From CALJIC01 sp039805565 (GTDB taxonomy: Bacteria > Chloroflexota > Chloroflexia > Chloroflexales > Roseiflexaceae), in NCBI GenBank assembly GCA_039805565.1, contig JBDLTZ010000031.1, positions 1 through 23,260 of the forward strand: DNA of 23,260 nt. The letters run 5' to 3'. The position numbers were made by a program, and so were the translations under genes. Numbering within the stretch: position 1 is the stretch's first letter; each line of letters opens with the position of its first letter. The notes below the pieces were generated by a model that searched no databases, was not told the origin of the DNA, and saw only the letters and a list, made by a program, of their open reading frames with translations. Positions 6,415 to 13,617 of the stretch are shown here, piece by piece.

Positions 6415-7551
6415 CTACGCGACGCGGCGTAGGCGCTGCGTGGCGATCTGCTGTGAGATCAGTGTGTCCATAGCGCTCGCGGTGGTGTCCCACGAGGTCT
6501 CAGCCAGCACCGCGCGCATTGCCGCCGTCCGCTCGGCCCGCTCGCCGGCCGAGGCGCTCAGGGCACGCTCACAGGCTGCTACGAAGGCGCGCGGCGTATC
6601 GCCGATGTAGACGATGTCGCCGTAGGGCTCGACGACGTCGGCGATCGGCGTGCCGACGATCGGCTTCTCTGCGGCCATGTACTCCAACGTCTTGGTGGGG
6701 CTGATGAAGCGTGTGGCCTCGTTCAGCGCGAACGGCAGCAGACAAACATCCCAGCCGGCCAGGAAGGATGGCAGCTCGGCGTAGGTGCGCTGGCCCATGT
6801 AGTGGATATTGTGGGCGCGCGGCAGGGCCTCGGGGTCGATCTTGACCACCGGGCCGACCATGACGATCTGCCAGTTTGGCCGCATCTCGGCCAGCGCGCC
6901 GATCATCTCGATATCCAGCCGCTCGTCGATCACGCCGTAGAAGCCCAGGCGCGGGTGCGGCACATTCGCCATCTCTGGGGCGGTGATGCGCGGGTCGAGC
7001 GCGGCGCGGAAGTGCGCGGCGTCGACGCTGCTGGGTAAGCAGTGGACACTCGGGTGGCGGCCGCACTTGGCGCGGTACAGGCTGCGCCCGCCGGTGAACA
7101 CCAGGTCGGCCTGCGCCAGCAGCGACTCCTCGCGCGTGAGCAGCTCGGGCGGAGCGCCGTGGAAGGCGGAGAGCTCATCCATGCAGTCGTACACCGTCAG
7201 GCGCGGTGTGAGCCGCTGGGCGTGCGGGAGCGCCATAGGGGTGTAGAACCACGTGGCGTAATCCTCGACGCCCTCCGAGCGCAGCAGGTGGCGCAGCAGC
7301 GGCCGAAATGTGTCGATGTGGTTGTCGTGGAAGCCGGGGGCCGGGTTTGGCGTCACCAGGCGGCAGACCTGCACGCCCGGGCTCGGCCGGCTCAGCGTCC
7401 AGGACGGCGTGACACCCTCAGCGTGCTCAGGCTCCTCGATAAACAGCACCCGCCGACCCTCAGCGAGGCGGGAGAGCAGGTGCTGAGGGCGCTGGTACAC
7501 GAAGTCCCAGCGCAGGTGCGAAAATACGACTAGGTCCGGTTTGGCTGACAT
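6415..7551 (-). CDS. GT-B glycosyltransferase, family 1/4 type
   Basis: The 378-residue protein has the two-lobed GT-B layout. The N-terminal lobe starts with DLVVFSHLRWDFVYQRPQHL, common in this group, and includes VYDCMDELSAF (residues 120-130). The C-terminal lobe carries LGFYGVIDERLD (202-213), IVMVGP and the nucleotide-sugar motif SPTKTLEYMAAEKPIV (284-299). It should transfer a sugar from a nucleotide donor to a glycan or lipid acceptor at the cytoplasmic face. No signal peptide or membrane segment is seen. The ATG at 7551 is preceded by AGGAG. It is the first gene of the run glycosyltransferase, mutase, PfpI; pairing with the mutase suggests the donor could be UDP-galactofuranose, which is inference. 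Confidence 0.88.
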   Translation of the reverse strand: MSAKPDLVVFSHLRWDFVYQRPQHLLSRLAEGRRVLFIEEPEHAEGVTPSWTLSRPSPGVQVCRLVTPNPAPGFHDNHIDTFRPLLRHLLRSEGVEDYATWFYTPMALPHAQRLTPRLTVYDCMDELSAFHGAPPELLTREESLLAQADLVFTGGRSLYRAKCGRHPSVHCLPSSVDAAHFRAALDPRITAPEMANVPHPRLGFYGVIDERLDIEMIGALAEMRPNWQIVMVGPVVKIDPEALPRAHNIHYMGQRTYAELPSFLAGWDVCLLPFALNEATRFISPTKTLEYMAAEKPIVGTPIADVVEPYGDIVYIGDTPRAFVAACERALSASAGERAERTAAMRAVLAETSWDTTASAMDTLISQQIATQRLRRVA

Positions 7552-7993
7552 TCAGGTTCTCCTATGCTCATGCACACGGCCTACGGCGTGCGCGCCCGCG
7601 CTCGATCTGCCACCGTAGGGCGCGAGCGCACGGGGATTCAGCCGGTCGTCGGTGGGCGACCGGGAAGACGAGGGCGCGTGGTGGCGCAGGACGCTAGGCG
7701 TCGGCCATTGACGCACGAGGCATTGGTTGCAGCTGTTCCGTCCGCCAAGTGTTAAGCAAGAGCTGTGCCGCTGCCGTGAGGGCTCCCAGAAGCCGTGGCC
7801 TGCCCACTGAAGCGCAGATGCACCGCCGTTTGCTTGCTCCCCAAACGACGACCCTCCTACTGCCTGTGGTAGACCTGGAGCCTCTCCACCCGCAAGGAAT
7901 GTGCCACGGCCGCTCCGGCTTTGCACGGCACGCTCCTTGCTGCACACGTGTTGTTTATCCGTGTCAGTGCCATCGCCTCCCAGGAGGTTCCCC
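7552..7993. other. Divergent intergenic region without a recognisable gene
   Basis: These 442 bases separate the two outward-facing arms of the glycan locus and must hold promoters for both. I found no gene and no promoter with both boxes near consensus on either strand. A strong AGGAGG ribosome-binding site for the plus-strand gene is at 7983-7988. Confidence 0.5.
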
Positions 7994-8383
7994 ATGACCC
8001 AGCAAGGGATCGAGGAGTGGGATCTGTGGTTCCCGAAGGCCGCCGCCACCGGGCTCGCCTTCGCGCGTGGCCGGCTGGATGTCACCGACGTGCTGCTGGT
8101 GCACGCCGCCCCGCCCACGCTCACCGTCACGGTGCGCGATGAGGGTGGCCGCGTCGTGGCGCACGGGCAGGACCTCGCCGGCGGAGAGGACACGCCGATC
8201 GCGCGGCTTACGCGGCGCGGCGAGCGCGTGGAGCGCGCCGATATCTGGCCTGGCGAGGGGGATATCGGTCGCCCGGTGCTGCTCCCCGGCGGAGAGGTCG
8301 GTATCCTGCTCCGCTGGTGGAACGCCGAGGACCACAGTGCCTGGCGCTGGCAGATCGAGCTGTTCAACCGCAACAAGCGCTGA
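7994..8383 (+). CDS. Small unrecognised protein upstream of the GH2 glycosidase
   Basis: I do not recognise this 129-residue protein. It is soluble-looking, with no signal peptide or membrane segment, and alternates short beta-prone stretches (TDVLLVHAAPPTLTVTVRDEG, shown here as TDVLLVHA and PTLTVTVRDEG; EVGILLRWWN; SAWRWQIELFN), suggesting an all-beta fold such as a small sandwich. Aromatic residues cluster near both ends (EWDLWF at 8-13, RWWN and WRWQ at 107-120), as in some carbohydrate-contacting proteins. The ATG at 7994 has an ideal AGGAGG site, so it is very probably expressed. It ends 21 bases before the GH2 gene in the same direction, so the two are likely co-translated. A role as partner or specificity factor for that enzyme is inference. 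Confidence 0.8.
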   Translation: MTQQGIEEWDLWFPKAAATGLAFARGRLDVTDVLLVHAAPPTLTVTVRDEGGRVVAHGQDLAGGEDTPIARLTRRGERVERADIWPGEGDIGRPVLLPGGEVGILLRWWNAEDHSAWRWQIELFNRNKR

Positions 8384-8404
8384 AACTACGGAGAAGAGGA
8401 GCAC

Positions 8405-11332
8405 ATGGCGCGTCAGCGCATCAGCCTCGACGGCACCTGGGAGTTCTTCCCCGACCCGGAGCGGCGCCTTGAGCCGCACACCCTGGAGCAGGCCGGGCCG
8501 CCGCGCAGCATCCGTGTCCCCGGCCCCTGGCAGGCCCAGTTCGACGATATGCGCGACTACTCGGGCGTGGCGTGGTACCGCCGCACGTTCGACGCGCCAC
8601 GCCCCGAGAGGGGATCAGGCACGGCGCAGCTTGAAGCGGAGGGCTCACGGCTCCAGACGCACGACTCTCGGCTCGTCACGCTCGTGCGCTTCGGCGCCGT
8701 AGACTACCACACCACCGTGTGGCTGAACGGGCAGCGCATCGGGGAGCACGAGGGCGGCTACCTGCCCTTCGAGTTCGCTATCGACGACGCGCTGCGTGCC
8801 GAGGGGCCGAACGAGCTCGTGGTGCGGGTGATCGACCCCGGCACCGGCGCCGACTCGGACGAGTACCCCTTCGCCGAGATCCCGCACGGCAAGCAGAGCT
8901 GGTACGGGCCGATCGGCGGTATCTGGCAGAGCGTCTCCCTCGAGGTGCGCCCTGCACTGCACCTGACCGGCCTCAAGGTCACGCCCGACGTCCCGGGACA
9001 GCGGGCGCACGTCACGGCGCGCCTGTGCGCCTCGGTCGAGCGCAGCGCCCGGGTCGACTTCGTCGTCACCGACCCGCAGGGCCACGTCACTCGCTACCAG
9101 TGCAGTGTCGCGCCCGACGCCGATATGTGCGAGATGACGATCCCGGTCCCGAGCCCGATGCTGTGGGACACCCGCACTCCGCACCTCTACCGCATAGAGG
9201 CCATCCTGGTGGCCGAGCACGAGGCGCAGCTCGCCGTGGCCTCCGATGGCCACGCCGCGCTGAGCGTGGACAACGTGCCGCTCGACGTGCTCAGCGCCAA
9301 CTTTGGCTTCCGCACCATCGCCACCTCACCCGACGGCCACCTGATGCTCAACGGGCGCATCCTCTACCTGCGCGGCGCGCTGGACCAGGACTACTACCCC
9401 GACCTGATCTACACCCCGTTCAGCGACGAGGAGCTAGAGGACCAGTTCGCCAAGGCCAAGCACATGGGGCTGAACTGCCTCCGCACGCACATCAAGATCA
9501 CCGACCCGCGCTACTACGACGCTGCCGACCGCGCGGGCCTGCTGATCTGGACCGAGCTGCCGAACTGGGAGAACCTGACCGAGGGGGCCAAGCGGCGCGC
9601 GACCGAGACGATCGTCGGCATGATCGAGCGCGACTGGAACCACCCGTGCATCGTGATCTGGACGATCATCAACGAGGGCTGGGGCGTCGACCTGTTCGCC
9701 AACGCCGACCACCGCTCGTGGCTCTCTGAGACCTACAGCTTCGTCAAGGAGCTCGATCCGACGCGCCTGATCGTGGGGAACTCCCCCTGCTTCGGCAACT
9801 TCCACGTGGTCACCGACATCGAGGACTTCCACAACTACTACAGTATCCCGGACCACTACCGGAAGTGGCGCAACTGGGTGCAGACCTTCGCCAGCCGGCC
9901 GAGCTGGACCTTCGCCTACGACTACCAGGGCGTGGAGACCTGGCGCGAGTACCTGCGCGACCCGTGGAGCCCGAACGCGCGCACGCCCGCCCCTGAGGTG
10001 CGCCGGCGCGGCAACGAGCCGATGGTGGTCTCCGAGTTCGGCAACTGGGGCCTGCCGGACGTGGAGCAGCTGCGCGAGTGCTACGGCGGCAAGGAGCCGT
10101 GGTGGTTCGAGACCGGCATCGAGTGGGGCGAGGGGGCGGTCTACCCGCACGGCATCGAGCAGCGCTTCAAGGCCTACCACATGGACAAGGTCTTCGGCAC
10201 GCTCTCGAACCTCGCGGCGGCCAGCCAGCGCATGCAGTTTACCGCGCTCAAGTACGAGATCGAGCAGATGCGGCGCCACCCGAACATCGTGGGCTACATC
10301 ATCACCGAGTTCACCGACGTCCACTGGGAGGCGAACGGCCTGCTGGACCAGTGCCGCAACCCCAAGGCCTTCCATGACGTGATCGGCAACGTCAACAGCG
10401 CCGACGCCATCGTGCCGGACTGGGAGCGGATCGTCTTCTGGGAGGGCGAGCGCTGCGAGGTGCGCCTGGCGCTGTCGCACTTCTCGCCCGAGGATCTGCG
10501 CGGCGGGCGGCTGGAGTGGCGGGTGGACCTGTGGCCCGAGGTGAGCGGCGTGTTCGAGCCGATCGACACGCAGCCCGCCACGGTCTCGCCGGTGGGCACG
10601 GTGGTGTTCGAGGTGCCGCAGCTCCAGTCGAGCGCGCGCGCCCGGCTCGAGATGTACCTGTACGACGCGAGCGGCCAGGAGGTCACCTGCAATCACCTGG
10701 AGCTGTACGTCTTCCCGCGCAGCGTGGGCCGGCCCAACGACGGGCTCAGCGTATACGCGCCTGACCTGGCCGAGGACCTGGCCTCCCTGGGGTACCGCGT
10801 CGTCGAGCACCTGGCCGACGCCGACGTGGCGGTGGCGGTGGCGCTTACCGACGAGCTGCTGCGGCACGTGCAGCTCGGCGGGCGGGTGCTGTGGCTGCCG
10901 GACTCGGCTGAATCGCTGCAGACTGCCCTCGGGCCGCTGGGGATCGCTCAGCGGCGCGGCCGAAGCTGGAGCGGGGACTGGGCCAGCAACTTCAACTGGA
11001 TCCGGCAGGATAAGATGTTCCAGGCCATCCCGACCGGCGGCACAGTGGACTTCGCCTTCGCCGATCTCACGCCGGACCACGTGATCGTCGGGCTCCAGCC
11101 GCGCGACTTCGCCGACCGCGTGCACGCCGGGCTGACGGTCGGCTGGCTGCACCACACGGTGGCGCTAGTGGCCGAGCGGCGCTATGGGGCGGGGCGGCTG
11201 CTGATCTGCACCTTCCGCCTGCGCGAGCTGCTGCGCACGAACCCGGTGGCGCAGATCATGGTAGGCGACATGGTCGCGCACCTGGCGCGCAACATCCTCG
11301 TCGAGGCGGTGGCGCCGGTGGCAATTGACTAG
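8405..11332 (+). CDS. Glycoside hydrolase family 2 protein (beta-galactosidase/beta-glucuronidase type)
   Basis: The 975-residue protein has the GH2 order: sugar-binding jelly roll (residues about 1-190, with RISLDGTWEFF, VAWYRRTF and GAVDYHTTVWLNG), an immunoglobulin-like domain (about 190-300), a TIM barrel (about 305-620) and a long C-terminal part. The proton donor is Glu424 in WTIINEGWG and the nucleophile is Glu544 in VVSEFGNWG, both intact. It should cleave a beta-linked sugar with retention; which sugar cannot be told. No signal peptide is seen, so it is probably cytoplasmic. Residues about 66-91 are an irregular insertion in the first domain, partly encoded by a 7-bp repeat. Residues about 775-975 resemble the glutamine-amidotransferase-like domain at the end of some glycosidases. 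AGAGGAG precedes the ATG. It follows the small gene by 21 bases. Confidence 0.9.
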   Translation: MARQRISLDGTWEFFPDPERRLEPHTLEQAGPPRSIRVPGPWQAQFDDMRDYSGVAWYRRTFDAPRPERGSGTAQLEAEGSRLQTHDSRLVTLVRFGAVDYHTTVWLNGQRIGEHEGGYLPFEFAIDDALRAEGPNELVVRVIDPGTGADSDEYPFAEIPHGKQSWYGPIGGIWQSVSLEVRPALHLTGLKVTPDVPGQRAHVTARLCASVERSARVDFVVTDPQGHVTRYQCSVAPDADMCEMTIPVPSPMLWDTRTPHLYRIEAILVAEHEAQLAVASDGHAALSVDNVPLDVLSANFGFRTIATSPDGHLMLNGRILYLRGALDQDYYPDLIYTPFSDEELEDQFAKAKHMGLNCLRTHIKITDPRYYDAADRAGLLIWTELPNWENLTEGAKRRATETIVGMIERDWNHPCIVIWTIINEGWGVDLFANADHRSWLSETYSFVKELDPTRLIVGNSPCFGNFHVVTDIEDFHNYYSIPDHYRKWRNWVQTFASRPSWTFAYDYQGVETWREYLRDPWSPNARTPAPEVRRRGNEPMVVSEFGNWGLPDVEQLRECYGGKEPWWFETGIEWGEGAVYPHGIEQRFKAYHMDKVFGTLSNLAAASQRMQFTALKYEIEQMRRHPNIVGYIITEFTDVHWEANGLLDQCRNPKAFHDVIGNVNSADAIVPDWERIVFWEGERCEVRLALSHFSPEDLRGGRLEWRVDLWPEVSGVFEPIDTQPATVSPVGTVVFEVPQLQSSARARLEMYLYDASGQEVTCNHLELYVFPRSVGRPNDGLSVYAPDLAEDLASLGYRVVEHLADADVAVAVALTDELLRHVQLGGRVLWLPDSAESLQTALGPLGIAQRRGRSWSGDWASNFNWIRQDKMFQAIPTGGTVDFAFADLTPDHVIVGLQPRDFADRVHAGLTVGWLHHTVALVAERRYGAGRLLICTFRLRELLRTNPVAQIMVGDMVAHLARNILVEAVAPVAID
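8642..8676 (+). repeat. Degenerate 7-bp tandem repeat inside the GH2 reading frame
   Basis: Five consecutive heptamers read GGCTCAC, GGCTCCA, GACGCAC, GACTCTC and GGCTCGT, roughly (G)RCTCAC. They encode the stretch SRLQTHDSRLV in a part of the sugar-binding domain where related enzymes have a short loop. A similar heptamer, ACTCAAG, is repeated between genes at 20137-20163. Confidence 0.5.
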
Positions 11333-11340
11333 GGAAGGGT

Positions 11341-11365
11341 GTAGGGAGGGCCTGGCCCTCCCTAC
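11341..11365. terminator. Hairpin between convergent GH2 and topoisomerase genes
   Basis: GTAGGGAGGGC (11341-11351) and GCCCTCCCTAC (11355-11365) form a perfect 11-bp stem with a 3-base loop. It starts 8 bases after the GH2 stop and includes the TAG stop of topoisomerase IB on the other strand. It could end transcription from both sides, although neither side has a clear T-tract. Its sequence resembles the G-rich repeats at 1978 and 4698. Confidence 0.6.
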
Positions 11366-12429
11366 GAATTGCTCGCCACCTTGCTCTCCAGGAAGTTCAG
11401 CACCATCTGCTCCTCAGGGTCGAGCGTGCCGTCCTCCATGAACTCCTGGCGCGCCGCCTGTGCCAGCGTCTCTACGAGCGTGCCGTCCATGTAAGCCTCG
11501 AGCACCACCGGGTGGACGTAGCACTTGCGGCAGATCGAGGGCGTGTTGCCGAGACGCTCGGCCACCGACTCGATCGCCTCCTTCACCTTGGCTTTGATCG
11601 CCTTCTTGGTGTCCGCGCCGCCGATGCTCTGCAGAGTCTGCGCGGCCAGCACGGTGCCCGCCCAGGTGCGGAAGTCCTTGGCGGTGAACTCCTCGCCGGC
11701 AATCTCGCGCAGGTAGGCGTTGACGTCGTCTGAGGTGATGTCCACCACGTTGCCGTCATCGTCCTCGTACTGGAAGAGCTCCTGCCCCGGCAGGTCCTTC
11801 GAGCGCCTGACGATGGTGGCGAGCCGCCGGTCGCGCAGGTCGATCGTGTGGAACTTGCCGCTCTTGCCACGGAACTTGAAGCGCACCGTCGCGCCGTTCA
11901 CCTCGACGTGTTTATCGCGTATGGTGGTGAGGCCGAAGGACTTGTTGGTGCGCGCATACTCGTCATTGCCGACGCGGATGAGGGTGGTCTCGAGCAGCCG
12001 CACGAGGGCCGCGAGCACCTTCTCGCGCGGGATGCCCGGCCGCTTCAGGTCCTGATCGACGCGCGCGCGGATGCCAGGGAGAGCGCGACCGAAGGCGATC
12101 GTGCGGTGGTACTTGCTCTCGTCCCGAACGGCGTGCCAGCGCGGGTGGTAGCGGTACTGCTTGCGCCCCTTGGCGTCCCGGCCGGTCGCCTGGATGTGGC
12201 CGCGCGGGTCCGGGCAGATCCAGACGTCGGTGTAGGCCGGCGGGATGGCGAGCGAGCGGAAGCGCTTCAGCTGCTCCTCGTCCGTGATCTCGTCGCCCTT
12301 CGGCCCGAAGTAGCGAAAGCCGTCGCCCGCCTGCTCGCGGCGGATGCCTGGGGTCTTGTCGTTGACGTAGCGCAGCCCGGCGGACTTCGCCGACTCTGCG
12401 GGGTCGCGTGCGCGTTCGGTAGCGGTCAT
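11362..12429 (-). CDS. DNA topoisomerase IB (poxvirus-like)
   Basis: The 355-residue protein is a bacterial type IB topoisomerase, which relaxes supercoils by forming a 3'-phosphotyrosyl DNA intermediate. The N-terminal domain includes GFRYFGPKGDEI and the DNA-contact region IPPAYTDVWICPDPRGHIQ (split here as IPPAYTDVWI and CPDPRGHIQ). Catalytic residues can be placed by comparison with the vaccinia enzyme: Arg152 (RVGNDEYA), Lys189 (FRGKSGK), Arg254 (KDFRTW) and Tyr304 (SICRKCYVHP). The vaccinia active-site His is Asn295 here (LGNTPS), a change I believe is usual in bacterial members. I start at the ATG at 12429 with GAGGGA upstream; another ATG at 12447 is possible. It converges on the GH2 gene with only 29 bases between. 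Confidence 0.93.
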   Translation of the reverse strand: MTATERARDPAESAKSAGLRYVNDKTPGIRREQAGDGFRYFGPKGDEITDEEQLKRFRSLAIPPAYTDVWICPDPRGHIQATGRDAKGRKQYRYHPRWHAVRDESKYHRTIAFGRALPGIRARVDQDLKRPGIPREKVLAALVRLLETTLIRVGNDEYARTNKSFGLTTIRDKHVEVNGATVRFKFRGKSGKFHTIDLRDRRLATIVRRSKDLPGQELFQYEDDDGNVVDITSDDVNAYLREIAGEEFTAKDFRTWAGTVLAAQTLQSIGGADTKKAIKAKVKEAIESVAERLGNTPSICRKCYVHPVVLEAYMDGTLVETLAQAARQEFMEDGTLDPEEQMVLNFLESKVASNS

Positions 12430-12501
12430 GGGTTCCCTCGGTCTCATCGGTACGCGTGCTGCTCAGAAGCAAGCTGTGTACCGAGGGCTGGAGGGCTCCA
12501 C

Positions 12502-12539
12502 AAAAGAACACCCCCGCCTCGCACGCGCGAGGCGGGGGT
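12502..12539 (-). terminator. Intrinsic terminator of the DUF4397 gene
   Basis: CCCCCGCCTCGC (12511-12522) and GCGAGGCGGGGG (12527-12538) form a 12-bp stem with a 4-base loop, extended by one A-T pair. On the minus strand it is followed by a T-rich run (TGTTCTTTTG). It lies 21 bases past the DUF4397 stop codon and upstream of the topoisomerase gene, separating the two transcripts. Confidence 0.85.
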
Positions 12540-12559
12540 TGCTGCCGGTCAGCGAGCGG

Positions 12560-13351
12560 TTAGCGCGCCACGCGCACCCGCGAGAAGATGCCCGCGGCCA
12601 CGAGGACCGCTGCCGCCACCGCAATCAGGCCGAGCGGCAGGCTCTCACCCGAGGTGCGCGGCAGGGCGGCCGGGGCCGCAGCCGTGCCAGGGGTGGTCAC
12701 CACCGCCTCGACGCGGATGTTGGCCAGCGCGCCCACCGCGAACACGTCGTAGATCTTGCCAGCCTCGAACTGCACGCCGTTGATCGGCAGCACCACGGTG
12801 GTCTGGCCGGCCGGGGTCACCTCCAGGTCGTACGAGCCGGCCGGGACCGGGGTGTAGGCGGTGGCGTCCGGGAACTCCAGGTCGCTGAGCAGCGCGTCGC
12901 CGCCCTTCACGCGGATGTCGACCGCCGGTGCGTCCGGCGAGAAGTGGATCACGCGCACGTGCGCCTGGCCCGCCGCCGGGGTCGCCAGGTTGTCGATCAG
13001 GATCGTCGGCTCGATATCGGCCAGGTTACCCGTGGCAGCGATCGTGTAGGCCTTGCCGGCCTCGATCGTCACGCCCTTGGCATCGATCACCGCCGGCTCT
13101 GTAGCGCCCGCAGGGACCACCATGATGTCGTAGCTGCCCGCCGGGAGGTCGAGGTAGTTGCTCGCCGTGAAGAACGGCACGTTCGTGAGAGTCTTCTGAC
13201 CGTTGACCCAGACGTCCACTGCCGGCGCGTCGGGCGAGGCGTGTACAACGCGAACCTTCGCGGTGCCGGACTGGGCGAGTGCGGCCGGTGCGGCAAGCAG
13301 AGAGAGAAGTGCGCCGAGCACCAGGAGCATCCACGACTTACGAATCCGCAT
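12560..13351 (-). CDS. Secreted DUF4397 protein with sortase-like C-terminal signal
   Basis: The 263-residue protein has a Sec signal peptide (MRIRKSW, then a hydrophobic core, cleavage probably after ALA at 26). Two DUF4397 repeats follow, each opening with the same motif: AKVRVVHASPDAPAVDVWV near residue 31 and AHVRVIHFSPDAPAVDIRV near residue 130. Each repeat also has PAGSYD. The C-terminus reads LPRTSGE (230-236), a hydrophobic segment and the basic tail SRVRVAR, the layout of an LPxTG-type sorting signal, though with Ser in place of Gly. It should be displayed on the cell surface; its ligand is unknown. The ATG at 13351 has GAGGAG upstream; in-frame codons further up have none and lack a signal peptide. 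It diverges from clpC. Confidence 0.87.
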   Translation of the reverse strand: MRIRKSWMLLVLGALLSLLAAPAALAQSGTAKVRVVHASPDAPAVDVWVNGQKTLTNVPFFTASNYLDLPAGSYDIMVVPAGATEPAVIDAKGVTIEAGKAYTIAATGNLADIEPTILIDNLATPAAGQAHVRVIHFSPDAPAVDIRVKGGDALLSDLEFPDATAYTPVPAGSYDLEVTPAGQTTVVLPINGVQFEAGKIYDVFAVGALANIRVEAVVTTPGTAAAPAALPRTSGESLPLGLIAVAAAVLVAAGIFSRVRVAR

Positions 13352-13557
13352 ACCTTCATCTCCTCGTTTCGTTCGAGCTGCTGCATCAACTCTGTGCAGT
13401 AGCTTTTCGCTTTCAATGCATATAACGTGCGAGGATGGCTGTTGGATGTACCGATTTCGAAGAATCTGCGAGGAGTTTGTGGAACTCTGCGAGGGGGCGG
13501 ATCGCACGCTGGTGCCTCAAAGCGCCTCTGGCTCTAGTATCATTCTAATAGAGAGTA

Positions 13558-13566
13558 TGCTATACT
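13558..13566 (+). promoter_or_regulatory. Extended -10 promoter of clpC
   Basis: TGCTATACT is an extended -10 element (TGn followed by a 5-of-6 TATAAT match), about 52 bases before the clpC start. No good -35 box sits 16-18 bases upstream, as is common for extended -10 promoters. The rest of the 266-base divergent region (13352-13617) shows no gene. I see no CIRCE or CtsR-type heat-shock operator. Confidence 0.55.
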
Positions 13567-13617
13567 GCTGATACCCGCTGCACGCGCAGCGCGCAACACC
13601 CAACGAGGGCACCAGGA

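Noticed and set aside
9434..11155. 573-codon open frame antisense to the GH2 gene
   Set aside because: It mirrors the codon structure of GH2, has no known motif, is rich in Val, His, Arg and Leu as antisense frames of GC-rich genes are, and has no ribosome-binding site that decides a start.
13352..13617. Heat-shock operator (CIRCE or CtsR box) ahead of clpC
   Set aside because: Neither the CIRCE dyad nor the CtsR heptad repeat is present; only a weak CTCTA/TAGAG dyad is seen.
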